Source: Pipra filicauda
Taxonomy: Eukaryota; Chordata; Aves; Passeriformes; Pipridae
DNA: 64,000 nt
Assembly (NCBI RefSeq): GCF_003945595.2
Contig: NW_024104771.1
Location: forward strand, 124,001 to 188,000
Direction of reading: 5' to 3'
Part shown: piece after piece, positions 53,401 to 60,315 of the stretch
How positions within the stretch are numbered: the first letter of the stretch is position 1
Layout: every line of letters starts with the position of its first letter
Notes under the pieces: generated by a model
What the model saw: only the letters and a program-made list of their open reading frames with translations
Told to the model about the DNA's origin: nothing
The model's database searches: none
Program-made: the position numbers and the translations under genes

Positions 53401-56400
53401 GTTTTTTTTTTGGAAGATTGAGGTCTCCAGGCTCGACTGAACTCACCACCCGGGCGGCTCTTTCTTGGGATTCACATTTCCGACAGAACCAGGGGCCGGT
53501 GGGGACCTGGACAATTCCATAACAAGCTGGGGGAAAAAAAGCAAGAAAAAAAGACTTCATTAGACCATCTTTACATCGACTGTTTCATTTCTTGGGTGTG
53601 TATAAAAGTTTTGCAGGGCTTGGAGCAACCTCCTCCAGTGGAAGGTGGCCTGTTCATGGTGGAACTGGGCGAGCTTTAAGGTCCCTTCCAACCCAAACCA
53701 TTCCATGATTCCGTGTCTGTGGGAGCTGTTACTGCTCAGAGACAGGTGACAAAATCAAAAATTACGTGTGCAACACATATTTTACTCCCATTTCCAGTTT
53801 CCAACCCCATTCAGCTGTTTCCAAGAGGTCCAGTGTGATACATTCATTCAAGTTTTCAGATAAGCCCATGGTCCAGCACGAAAAGCTCCCATGAAAATCT
53901 GGCCTAGATGGGAATGGAGCGAATCAGAAGCTGTGCTTGATTCTGGCCCAGTGAACACAAATGTCATTTTTTTACTTTTTAACTTTTCAAGTGCCATTTC
54001 CAGTGATCCAAGCATTAAACTGGTGACACGGATGACAGGAAGCACCTAAAGCACAATCAGGACTAAGATAAAAATCTCAGCGTCACGAGGGGAATCATCC
54101 CCGTGGGAATTCAGAGGGACACCAACCGGAATTCCCATTCACCCTGCTCACCCTCCACCTGCACATCACCTCCAGCAGCTTCCAGGACCAGGGAATTCAC
54201 AGAATCATGGAATAACCTGAGCTGGGAAGGACCCACAAGGAGCATCAAGTCCAGCTTCAGGTTTCCTACAACTCCTGCTGGGAACAGGTTCTGTGTGAAC
54301 ACAACTCTCCAGCTGATATCCCAACAGAACTGCTGGGTTTATCCAGCCTTATCCAGCCCCTCTGGCTTCCTACATCACTCCTGGTGCTCTCAGGGTCCCT
54401 CTCTGCAGCTTTAAAACCAGCTCCCATCTCTGCTGCTTGAAGGCTTTCCACCTTCTTCGGTGATATTCCCCCTCTAAGCATCCAAGAATGGTCGTTGTGA
54501 GTCCCAAAAGAAGCGTTTCTGACCCTAAAAGGGCTTTTGGCCACCACACAGGTGGGTTTAAAGCCACAGAGGCAGCGTAAGGATCGAAGCTGTGCCTCTC
54601 AGGGGAGGGTCTGGGAGCCTCCCAGGGAGGGAGGAACAAATTATCCCTCCTTTATTCCACCTCCAAGCAAAGAACAAATCGCCCCTTCCTTATTCCTTCA
54701 AGCACAAGCTGGTGGTTGGAAGGGAATCCCAGTCCTTCCAGACACTTGAAACTGGGTTGGGCAAAGCATCTGCTGGAGGCAGTGCCGGGATGATCCCCCG
54801 GGGGCAGCCCCAGCCCCGACCCCCAGCAGGTTCCCTCCACCTCCCTAAAGTCCATTATCCCACATCAGCCCCGGGGGGGAAAAACAAATGGAATCGTGGA
54901 GTTCAATGGAAGGAGCTGCCAAGGCCCAGGGAAATGGAAAGGACCTGAAAGCCCTGCCAGAGGAGCCTGCTTGGGTCCATCTTTAGCAGTGGCTCAGGGC
55001 CAAAAAACAAGCACTCAGCTGGAGCCAGCACGAGCTTCTGTGCCCGCTGCTTCAAAGGGGGAAGAAAACAAGGAAGAAAACAAGGGGGAAAAAATGCAGA
55101 ACATGAGCTGAAAAATGAGATTTGTAAGTGTTCTTAACCGTCCTGTTAGAGTCTCCATTTCCCATCAGATGGTTTTGTTCATGTTCTGCATGTTCTGCCT
55201 TTTTTATATATATATATATTTTTTTTTTTTTTTAAACTGGAAAGATTCTGCTTCGAAGAGGAAGAAAACAAGGAGGGGGGAAAAAAATGCAGAACACGAG
55301 TCGAAAATGCAATTTAAAAATGTTTCTCACTACCTTATCCAAGCCTCCATTTCCCATCTTCACATCTTGATTTTTTTCCCTGGAAAGATCTTTAAGCACC
55401 AGCACAGAAACGGGGCTGATATCTTTAAGAACCTAAGCCCTAATATGTAGCTACAGGCTTTTTTTTTTAAAAAAAACTACAGGGCTCTTTCTTGAGCTGC
55501 ACAATCATTTCAAAAGGCAACTCTGGTTTTTGTGGATATTCAGGCAGCACAAAGAGACACCCAACCCGTGTGTGATGGCACGGAGTGACACCACACGAGC
55601 CAGAGGATTCCTTGCAGTGGTTTGTTTCTATTTAAGAAATAAAAACCTACCAAAAAAACACCACACCACTGCCAGGGGCTGAGCAGGCTCAGAAAGAGGG
55701 TTGAGAACATCCATCACACACTGCTCCACTCTTATGAATTATTACATCCTGAAAGACTCTTACCAGACCTAAATAGACTGTTGTGCTTCCTACACGCACA
55801 AACTCAGCACAAACTGTGCACTGGCTACACAAAACAGTCTCTCTGAGACTATTCCTGCCCCTCTGAAACTCTTCCTGGATATTTCCAACTCTTCCCGTTC
55901 CCCTAAAACTGTTCTTGGATATTCCCAATTCTTCCTGCTCCCCTGAAACTCTTCTTGGATATTTAAAACTCTTCCTGCTCCCCTGAAACTGTTCTGGATA
56001 TTTAAAACTGTTCCTGCCCCTCTGAAACTGTTCTTGCATCTTTGAAACTGTTCCTGACCCTTGGGAACTCTTCTTGGATATTTCCAACTCTTCCCGTTCC
56101 CCTAAAACTGGTCTGAATATTTAAAACTCTTCCTGCCCCTCTGAAACTCTTCTTGGATATTTCCAACTCTTCCCGCTCCCCTGAAACTCTTCTGAATATT
56201 TAAAACTCTTCCTGCCCCTCTGAAACTGTTCCTGCATCTTTGAAACTGTTCCTGACCCTCGGGAACTGTTCCTGCCAGCACACACAGGTGTTCATGTTTT
56301 TGGGAATGGGCATAAGGATGCCAAAGCCCTTCATCTCCCTCTCCAAAAAAAATTAAAAGAGAGGGGTGGAGAAACCCGTTCTCTAGCATAGGGTTTGATG

Positions 56401-58798
56401 AGTTAGGGGAAGAAGGGAAGAATTACATCAGCAAAATGAAAATAAATGTCCTTTTGGAGAGCCCCTTGTCCTGCCGGGTCACTCGGAGGCACCCCCAGGA
56501 CTTTAAATGGAAAGAGGGGAGATTTTGAGCAGATATTGGGAAGGAATTCACGGGTGGGGAGGCCCTGGCACAGGTTGCCCAGAGAAGCTGGGGCTGCCCC
56601 TGGATCCCTGGAAGTGTCCAAGGCCGGGTTGGACGGGGCTTGGATCAACCTGGGCTGGTGGGAGGTGTCCCTGCCCGGGGCACTGGATGAGCTTTAAGGT
56701 CCCTCCCAGCCCAAACCATCCTGGGATTCCATGACAACAGACACCCAAGAGTCACCTCTGGGTGAAGAGAAACCCCTGTGAGATCACTGCCTCATTTACC
56801 TCCCCTTCAGTCACCTGGTTGTGACTCCTGACTGCAGCCCTGAGCAGGGACACACCAAAAACGGGGAGCAGAAGGAAACCCAAGGTCCTGCTCCAGCCCC
56901 TGCACTGACAGTGGGAAGGGAAGAGCAGGACCCAGGGACAGGGACAGAGAAGGATCCAGGGACAGGGACAGAGAAGGACCCAGGGACAGGGACAGAGAAG
57001 GATCCAGGAAAGGGACAGAGAAGGATCCAGGGATAGGGACAGAGAAGGATCCAGGGACAGGGACAGAGCAGGACCCAGGGACAGGGACAGAGAAGGATCC
57101 AGGAAAGGGACAGAGAAGGATCCAGGGATAGGGACAGAGAAGGATCCAGGGACAGGGACAGAGAAGGATCCAGGGACAGGGACAGAGAAGGATCCAGGGA
57201 GAGGGACAGAAAAGGACCCAGGGACAGGGACAGAGAAGGATCCAGGGACAGGGATAGAGAAGGATCCAGGGATAGGGACAGAGAAGGATCCAGGGACAGG
57301 GACAGAGAAGGATCCAGGGAAGGGACAGAGAAGGATCCAGGGACAGGGACAGAGAAGGATCCAGGGAAGGGGCAGAGAAGGATCCAGGGACAGAGAAGGA
57401 TCCAGGGACAGGGACAGAGAAGGATCCAGGGACAGGGACAGAGCAGGACCCAGGGATAGGGACAGAGAAGGATCCAGGGAAGGGGCAGAGCAGGACCCAC
57501 GAAAGGGACAGAGAAGGACCCAGGGAGAGGGACAGAGACGGAGAAGGATCCAGGGACAGAGAAGGATCCAGGGAAGGGGCAGAGCAGAACCCACGGACAG
57601 GGACAGAGCAGGATCCAAGGAAGGGGCAGAGCAGGACCCGGGGACAGAGCAGGACACAGGGACAGGGACAGAGCAGGACCCGGGGACAGAGCAGGACACA
57701 GGGACAGGGACAGAGCAGGACCCGGGGACAGGGACAGAGCAGGACCCAGGGACAGGCACAGAGCAGGACCCGGGGACAGGGACAGAGCAGGACCCGGGGA
57801 CAGGGACAGAGCAGGACCCACGGGCAGCCGGAAGAACCAGGAGCGAGCATCGGGAATGGCTGGAGAGTGTGCAGGAAGAGGCTGGAGATGTGCTGGTAGA
57901 TGGATGGGATAATAATAGATGGGAAAACAGACAGGCCAGATGAGCCCAGAAACCTTCGTGTTATTCCAAACAAACCAAGCAGGATAATCACCGCGCCTTT
58001 CTGCCGGCTTGGAACGGAACGCAAATACCTATTTTAATTCGTATTTTTTTTGTTCAGACACCCGAGGACAAACTTTCCGGCCCGATACCGTGTGTTAGGG
58101 GCGTGCTGGAGTCATTTAAAATGCAAAATAGCCCGTGTCGCGCTGCGAGGAGGAGGAGGAGGACGGCTGCCTTCCTCTCTCCCTCCCTCCCTGCCCTTGC
58201 AGGAGCAGCTCCGGGCCCCGCCGCCACCCCCGGGGGTTACCCGGGGCCATCCCCCGACGGCCCCGGACCCGAGGGGGGACATCTGCGGCGCTGCCCACCC
58301 CCCCCCCCCCCAAAAAAAAAACCTCCGCGGGGGCACCGGGGGGGGGGGTCGGGCAGGGGGAAAGAGCCCCGGGGAAACTCCCCCCGCCCGGTAACGACCC
58401 CCCAAACCCCGGAGATGCGCGTGTCCCCCCTCGGGGGCTCCCCCGCTGCCCCCGAGCCCCCCGCGCTGCCCCCGCGGCTCCCGCGCGGCTCCGGCCCCGC
58501 GGCGACACCGTTATTCGGAACAATGGGGCTTAAAACAAAGCCCCCCCCCACCCCCCCGCGCAGCCCCCCCCTCCATCCCCGGCCTCCCCGGGGTGCCCGG
58601 TGTTTTGGGGGGAAGGGGGAGGGGGGTGTCGGTGCCCGGTGGGTTTTGGGGGGCGCGGGGCCGGGGGGGTGCGGGTGCCCGGCGCTTACCTTGGTGCACC
58701 GCCACATTGCAGCCGTGCCCGTCGCAGTACACCAGCGGGTTCTCCGCCCAGCCCCGCTCATCAGAACAGACACAGCAGCCTCCCACCATCTCCTTCAT
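17435..58798 (-). CDS. MLLT6: MLLT6 (AF17), PHD-finger DOT1L cofactor
   Basis: Coding exons in transcript order (- strand): 58690-58798, 53447-53526, 48965-49019, 47332-47441, 46735-46838, 45471-45564, 44065-44172, 36275-36376, 31139-31313, 29803-30399, 28334-28518, 27614-27731, 22772-22838, 22219-22361, 21769-21957, 21539-21627, 20808-21166, 20561-20669, 18516-18875 and 17435-17446. The sum is 3,165 nt, about 1,054 aa; human is about 1,093. Every junction closes in phase with GT-AG introns. Domain order: PHD1, zinc knuckle, extended PHD, basic region, long Ser-rich middle, octapeptide plus leucine zipper, and Gln-rich C-terminal part. It is AF17 rather than AF10 because the Ser-rich middle and the tail (QQIQQKRELQRLQM, PPVLTAQ-NPFL) follow MLLT6 as remembered. 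The ATG has A at -3. The last exon (stop only three codons in) is the least certain. Confidence 0.92.
17941..18324. repeat. 64-bp tandem repeat, six copies
   Basis: Six nearly identical 64-bp units in the last MLLT6 intron. Each begins GCACCTCATCCCATCCAAAT and contains GAGAAGGGAGCCAAACCC. Only one difference was noted among copies (ACAGCC in the first against ACGGCC). The period is not a multiple of 3, so open frames rotate through the same words; they are not genes. Confidence 0.97.
18941..19180 (+). mobile_element. CR1 LINE 3'-end fragment
   Basis: Reads GGATTAGGGAAAATTTCTTC, AACAGGGCTGCCCAGGGAAG, CCATCCCTGGAAGTGTCCAA and ends TCAATGATTCCATGA. It is a diverged CR1 subfamily copy in MLLT6 intron 18. 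The rest of that intron (19180-20560) is unique non-coding sequence. Confidence 0.85.
21539..22838 (-). other. MLLT6: MLLT6 octapeptide and leucine zipper, exons 13-16
   Basis: Exon 14 encodes SPISSLPTLFDQT and EQLLEKQGNGEAGVN. Exon 15 encodes VEMLKALHSLQKENQRLQEQ followed by the heptad continuation to LNVQLSVPFP. In AF10/AF17 this octapeptide-leucine zipper segment is the DOT1L-binding part and is retained in leukaemia fusions (established family knowledge). The heptad leucines are intact. Confidence 0.9.
22555..22636. repeat. CATCC / GATCCCATCC short repeat
   Basis: Tandem CCCATCC and CCGATCC words in the intron between MLLT6 exons 13 and 14; no coding role. Confidence 0.85.
22913..23430. 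repeat. CpG-rich ACACCGAGAG minisatellite
   Basis: About 515 bp of 10-12 bp units such as GACACCGAGA, GGCACCGACA and GACACCGGGA. There is about one CpG per unit. It begins 75 bp upstream (in transcript sense) of the MLLT6 exon 13 acceptor; in the RNA it reads UCUCGGUGUC. Confidence 0.95.
23838..23912 (-). mobile_element. CR1-like 3' terminus
   Basis: TGTGATTCTTCGTAGAACGA and GTCGGAAAAGACCTCCGAGA correspond to the reverse complement of a CR1-like tail. It is separated from the next copy by about 70 bp. Confidence 0.6.
23985..24515 (-). mobile_element. CR1 LINE 3' part, about 530 bp
   Basis: The longest CR1 copy in the window, in reverse orientation. It includes CATCGAGCCCAAACATTAAC, TGCCCTGGGCAACCTGGGCC, CTTTTCTCCAGGCTGAGCCC and CCAGAAGTGACCCCAGGATT. 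These are typical of the distal CR1 ORF2 and 3'UTR. The overlapping open frame on - is remnant sequence without a reverse transcriptase core, so it is not functional. Confidence 0.92.
25066..25401 (+). mobile_element. CR1 LINE 3' end
   Basis: GAGAGCACCTTCCAGTGCCT through GGAGGCCCTGGCACAGGTTG to CCAACCCAAACCACTCCATG and ATTCC. It is in + orientation, antisense to MLLT6, in intron 12. The flanks 24515-25060 and 25400-27610 are unique intronic sequence with short A-runs. Confidence 0.93.
27244..27300. repeat. 15-bp CCCAAGGAAACAAAG repeat
   Basis: About three tandem copies in MLLT6 intron 12, close to the exon 12 acceptor side. Confidence 0.7.
27614..31313 (-). other. MLLT6: MLLT6 Ser-rich middle, exons 9-12
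   Basis: Exon 9 (31139-31313) begins GSTSHHEGSK. Exon 10 (29803-30399) is the largest coding exon and carries FPKLEQDDEKYRKP, VFEQKVIFSGFGSIMRFS and a KKNKHGPGRPKGGK AT-hook-like motif. Exon 11 (28334-28518) carries GIYTSNKDPISH and exon 12 (27614-27731) carries VFSLAGSTFSLPSSHIFG. The region is low-complexity and predicted disordered. The AT-hook-like GRPKG core is visible; DNA binding is inferred. Confidence 0.87.
32403..32441. repeat. G-rich tract
   Basis: GGGGGGTGGGAGGGGGGGGA followed by GGAGGAGG and a 14-G run. It has strong G-quadruplex potential on +, and is C-rich in the MLLT6 pre-mRNA. Confidence 0.85.
33630..33785. repeat. CCCCAGGGCTGTCCCATCC minisatellite
   Basis: Units of 27-30 bp, with shorter CCATCCCTGCCGTC partial units, in MLLT6 intron 8; about six copies. 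Confidence 0.9.
34152..34395 (-). mobile_element. CR1 LINE 3'-end fragment
   Basis: ACAGAATCGTGGAGTGGGTT, GGTTGCTCCAAGCCCTGTCC and CTTCTCTGGGCAACCTGTGC. The orientation is reverse, the same as MLLT6. Confidence 0.92.
38960..39022. repeat. 25-bp repeat, about three copies
   Basis: Tandem CTCAGCTCCCAGATTTCTGG units differing at one or two positions. Confidence 0.85.
39960..40300. promoter_or_regulatory. CpG-rich intronic segment
   Basis: Clustered CpGs in GCCGCCCGGCGTTCCCCGCG, GGGCACGGAGCGGGGCAGCC and GCGGCCGCATCGGGGGCGGG (an Sp1-like GGGGCGGG core), in an intron otherwise poor in CpG. It could be an alternative promoter or an orphan CpG island. No start site or transcript evidence is available here. 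Confidence 0.3.
40448..40495. repeat. GGA trinucleotide microsatellite
   Basis: About 15 uninterrupted GGA/GAG triplets in intron 7. They give poly-Glu or poly-Ser frames that are not genes. Confidence 0.95.
40812..40997 (+). mobile_element. CR1 LINE 3' end
   Basis: CAGCACAGGTTGCCCAGAGA to TTTCCAACCCAAACCATTCC followed by duplicated ATGATTCC. The terminal ATTCCATG-type repeat is intact. Confidence 0.93.
41393..41422. repeat. AC microsatellite
   Basis: Short (CA)n with two CAAACA interruptions in MLLT6 intron 7. Confidence 0.85.
43225..43372 (+). mobile_element. CR1 fragment lacking its 3' end
   Basis: GAGCTTATAGCACCTTCCAG and GGAGTGACAGGACAAGAGGG match the upstream half of the copy at 25066-25401. 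The sequence stops at GAGGGTTAGAT without the usual 3' tail. Confidence 0.75.
44496..44679. repeat. 46-bp tandem repeat, four copies
   Basis: Four 46-bp units beginning GGAATCCCTGGGGAAGGAAG and containing ACTCACTCCCTGTTTGCC, in MLLT6 intron 6. On - three units contain GGAGTGAGTCC, a donor-like word; the first has GACTGACTC on + instead. Confidence 0.95.
46188..46750. repeat. MLLT6: 29-bp array of MLLT6 exon 5 / 5' splice-site copies
   Basis: Twenty copies of CAGGTGACATGGAATG on +, spaced 29 bp (sometimes 31, or 20-23). On - each reads CATTCCATGTCACCTG then usually GTGAGTCC: the last 16 nt of exon 5 plus its donor. The copy at the right edge is the genuine exon 5 end (donor 46733-46734); the other 19 run downstream into intron 5. 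By eye 17 copies keep GTGAGT, one has GTGAGC, one GTGACA and one GTGAAA. Confidence 0.97.
46932..47018 (-). mobile_element. CR1 LINE 3'-terminal fragment
   Basis: GCATCGTGGTTTGGGTCAGG, GGACCTTCAAGGTCACC and GCCATGGGCAGGGACACCTC. It sits in intron 4, about 95 bp from exon 5. Confidence 0.85.
47713..47894. repeat. 63-bp tandem repeat, three copies
   Basis: Three nearly identical 63-bp units beginning AAAACCCAGCCCAGGGAAAG and containing GTAAATGATGCTGAAGGGAC, in MLLT6 intron 3. The period is a multiple of 3, so a 21-residue repeat frame stays open, but there is no gene. Confidence 0.95.
49948..50095 (-). mobile_element. CR1 LINE 3'-end fragment
   Basis: CATGGAATCGTGGGGTGGTT, GGGACCTTAAAGCCCATCCA and AACCTGGCCTTGGACACTTC; reverse orientation. 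Confidence 0.92.
51276..51540 (-). mobile_element. CR1 LINE 3'-end fragment
   Basis: AGAATCACAGAGAGAGACAT, CCAGGTTGCTCCAAGCCCCA, TTCTCTGGGCAACCTGTGCC and TTGTCCTGTCACTCCAGTTC; reverse orientation. The GGTTTGGGTTGGAAGGGACC segment normally near the tail is partly deleted. Confidence 0.9.
52695..52842 (+). mobile_element. CR1 LINE 3'-end fragment
   Basis: GGTGGCTGTGGCTGCCCCAT, GGCTTGGACGGGGCTCGGAG and AAGGTCCCCTCCAAGCCAAC; + orientation, diverged. Confidence 0.85.
53217..53272 (+). mobile_element. Short CR1 tail
   Basis: GAGGGGCTTTAAGGTGCCCT then CCAACCCAAACCACCCCACG and GTTCTGTGAG; only the last 55 bp of the element remain. Confidence 0.8.
53612..53722 (+). mobile_element. CR1 LINE 3' tail
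   Basis: GGGCTTGGAGCAACCTCCTC to CCAACCCAAACCATTCCATG and ATTCCGTG, about 85 bp beyond MLLT6 exon 2 in intron 1. Confidence 0.88.
54197..54258 (-). mobile_element. CR1-like tail of another subfamily
   Basis: CACAGAATCATGGAATAACC, GAGCTGGGAAGGACCCACAA and GGAGCATCAAGTCCAGC; reverse orientation. The upstream limit is unclear. Confidence 0.75.
55850..56275. repeat. TGAAACTCTTCCTG / GGATATTTCCAA minisatellite
   Basis: Irregular units of 25-46 bp built from CCCCTGAAACTCTTC, TGGATATTTCCAACTC and TGAATATTTAAAAC. About ten copies in MLLT6 intron 1; non-coding. Confidence 0.9.
56500..56732 (+). mobile_element. CR1 LINE 3' end
   Basis: GATTTTGAGCAGATATTGGG, CACAGGTTGCCCAGAGAAGC and AAACCATCCTGGGATTCCAT; + orientation, antisense to MLLT6. 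Confidence 0.92.
56932..57825. repeat. 24-bp GGGACAGAGAAGGATCCA minisatellite
   Basis: About 37 copies of GGGACAGGGACAGAGAAGGA plus TCCA, with GGGAAGGGGC, GGGATAGGGA and AGCAGGACCC variants, in MLLT6 intron 1. The variants cluster: AGAAGGATCC on the left, AGCAGGACCC on the right. Long open frames on - are artefacts. Confidence 0.96.
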
Positions 58799-58806
58799 AC
58801 TTCCAT
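58795..58806 (-). CDS. Three-codon uORF overlapping the MLLT6 start
   Basis: On -, ATG GAA GTA TGA: Met-Glu-Val-stop. Its TGA (58797-58795) overlaps the MLLT6 ATG (58798-58796) as ATGA. The uORF ATG has C at -3 and G at +4, so recognition is probably moderate to weak. Translation is not demonstrated. Confidence 0.5.
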   Translation of the reverse strand: MEV

Positions 58807-58845
58807 GAGGGTTTCCTTCCCCCCCCGCCTCCCTCTACGCGCACA

Positions 58846-58907
58846 CTCCTCCTCCTCCTGCTCTCCCTCCTCCTCCTCCTCCTCTTCTCCTCCTCCTCCT
58901 CCGCGCT
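58846..58907. repeat. TCC/GGA trinucleotide tract in MLLT6 5'UTR
   Basis: CTCCTCCTCCTCCTG and CTCCTCCTCCTCCTC blocks on +, that is GGA repeats in the MLLT6 5'UTR just upstream of the start codon. It may form RNA structure; predicted only. Confidence 0.8.
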
Positions 58908-60247
58908 GCCCCCTCCCTGCTTCCACCGAGCCCGGGGGGGGGGATTCGGGGGGTGCGACCCCCGGGCCGGGGGGTCCCGGGGATGGGGGGGGTGCAGGCG
59001 AGGGGGGTCCCGGGGATGGGGGGGGTGTCGCGGGGGCGGCGGGCGCGCCGCGGCCCCACCACAGACATTTACGGGCCCCCCCCCGCCTTCAATCATGGCC
59101 GCGCCGCCCGCGCGCCCCGGTAAAATTTGCGGTTCACGGATCACACTCCGGCTGGGGCGGGCGCGTTTGCTCTCCGGCCGTCGCTTCGCGGGGGGGGAGC
59201 CGCGCGACATTAATTGTTTTGTTGGTTTGTTTGGGTTTTTTTCCACCCCCTTTCCGCCGGCGGGTTTTGTGTTTTTATTCACCACCACCCCCCCCTCCGC
59301 TTTGCACACCCGCGTGTGCAAAACCGCTGGATGCGCGCCCGAGCCGAGCGAACGTGGATCGCTCCGCAGGGATGAGCTGGGACCGCTCCGCAAAATCCCA
59401 TTATCTCGCCAATTCCGCGCTGACGGATCGGGGCTCCGCGAGCGCCACCGGCTGTCCTGCTCCCCCAGCTCCTTCGGGAAGAGCTTTTAACCCGTTGGCA
59501 CCTGTTTTGTTATCTTGGAATGTCCCCCCCCTTGGAGGGGGTTTGTCCCCAGCAGGACGAGTGTCAGAAATCAGCTGGAAACCGGTAAAAAGAAATCATC
59601 CTAAAATATAGGGAATAACTCTGTGTGGGATTGCTCCTGCACCTCCCAAGTCCACACAGCATCACCCTTGTCTTGGACACGTCATCCAGAACACTCATGG
59701 AGAAATGAGGAAAACCCAAAAAAAGGAGCACAAAAACGACAAATCTTTGAAAAGAGGCCTCAAAAGTCCGTGTATCATGTTCCTACAGCTCAGGCTCTCC
59801 CTGAAATCATCTACCTGAGAACACACAGAGCAGCTCCCAGGGGTCTCATCATCTCTCCTGTGCGTCCTCCCCCCGCCAGCACACCGTGCTCATGAAAAAA
59901 AAGGAAGTGCCCGATGCCAGACTGGGCAAAGAAACGGTGGGAAATGTAGCAGGGAACAATTGTTTGCTGGTTTGTGCACACCAGTGTCCTCCTCCTGTAC
60001 ACACCTTGTGTCTTTCTCTTCCTGGCAGAGGAAGACCCGGCAGGGAGGGAATTTTGCTGGTGCTGCCATCCTCATGATGATGAGGATGAGCCCTTGGCAG
60101 CTCCGGTGCTGAGGAGGGATGGACGTGTCTCACAGGGACGGATTCCCTGGAGCCACCCTGCTCCCTCTGCCCTCCATCCCACGTGCCTGAGAGCGCTCAG
60201 ATTCCAAAGCAGGAACAGTTCCCGTGGGTTCTTGGGAATCCTAACCC

Positions 60248-60315
60248 TCTGCAGGCCCAGGAGCTGGACTCTGATGGCTCTCTCCAACTCGGGATGCTCC
60301 GTGATTTTATGATTT
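60248..60315 (+). mobile_element. CR1 tail remnant
   Basis: GGAGCTGGACTCTGATGGCT, CTCTCCAACTCGGGATGCTC and CGTGATTTTATGAT resemble the CR1 end (GACTCGATGATC, CCAACTC, TGTGATTC). Confidence 0.65.

Larger units (their letters stand above)
49020..53446 (-). other. MLLT6: MLLT6 intron 2
   Basis: About 4.4 kb. It holds CR1 copies at 49948-50095, 51276-51540, 52695-52842 and 53217-53272, and short homopolymers (a G-run near 50654). No exon is supported. Confidence 0.75.
53527..58689 (-). other. MLLT6: MLLT6 intron 1
   Basis: About 5.2 kb. Contents: CR1 copies (53612-53722, 54197-54258, 56500-56732), a pyrimidine-rich GAAACTCTTCCTG repeat (55850-56275), a 24-bp GGATCC minisatellite (56932-57825), and a CpG-rich 5' part (58,100-58,690) that belongs to the MLLT6 promoter island. 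No exon is supported. Confidence 0.75.
45471..58798 (-). other. MLLT6: MLLT6 PHD1 - zinc knuckle - ePHD module (exons 1-6)
   Basis: PHD1 ligands are C8, C11, C25, C30, H35, C38, C51 and C54 (exons 1-2). The knuckle starts at C65/C68 (exon 3). The extended PHD uses H85/C88 and the pairs C120/C123, C137/C140, H150/C153 and C174/C177 (exons 4-6). In the paralogue AF10 this PZP module binds unmodified histone H3 around Lys27 (established); the same is inferred here. The Cys153 codon is split between exons 5 and 6, exactly at the splice junction copied in the adjacent tandem array. Confidence 0.88.
58100..59620 (-). promoter_or_regulatory. MLLT6: MLLT6 CpG island promoter
   Basis: Very GC- and CpG-rich sequence centred on exon 1, with no TATA box in a suitable place. 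It has Sp1-like GGGGCGGG (about 59153-59161), long G/C runs and a TCC/GGA tract at 58846-58907 that falls in the 5'UTR. The transcription start cannot be fixed from sequence alone. Confidence 0.7.

Noticed and set aside
56752..58024. Open frames of 335-405 aa with repeated Pro-Gly-Ser-Phe-Ser-Val
   Set aside because: Antisense reading of the GGGACAGAGAAGGATCC minisatellite in MLLT6 intron 1.
58103..59611. 502-aa open frame on + over the MLLT6 promoter
   Set aside because: GC-rich CpG-island sequence lacks stop codons by composition; it is antisense to exon 1 and has no domain.
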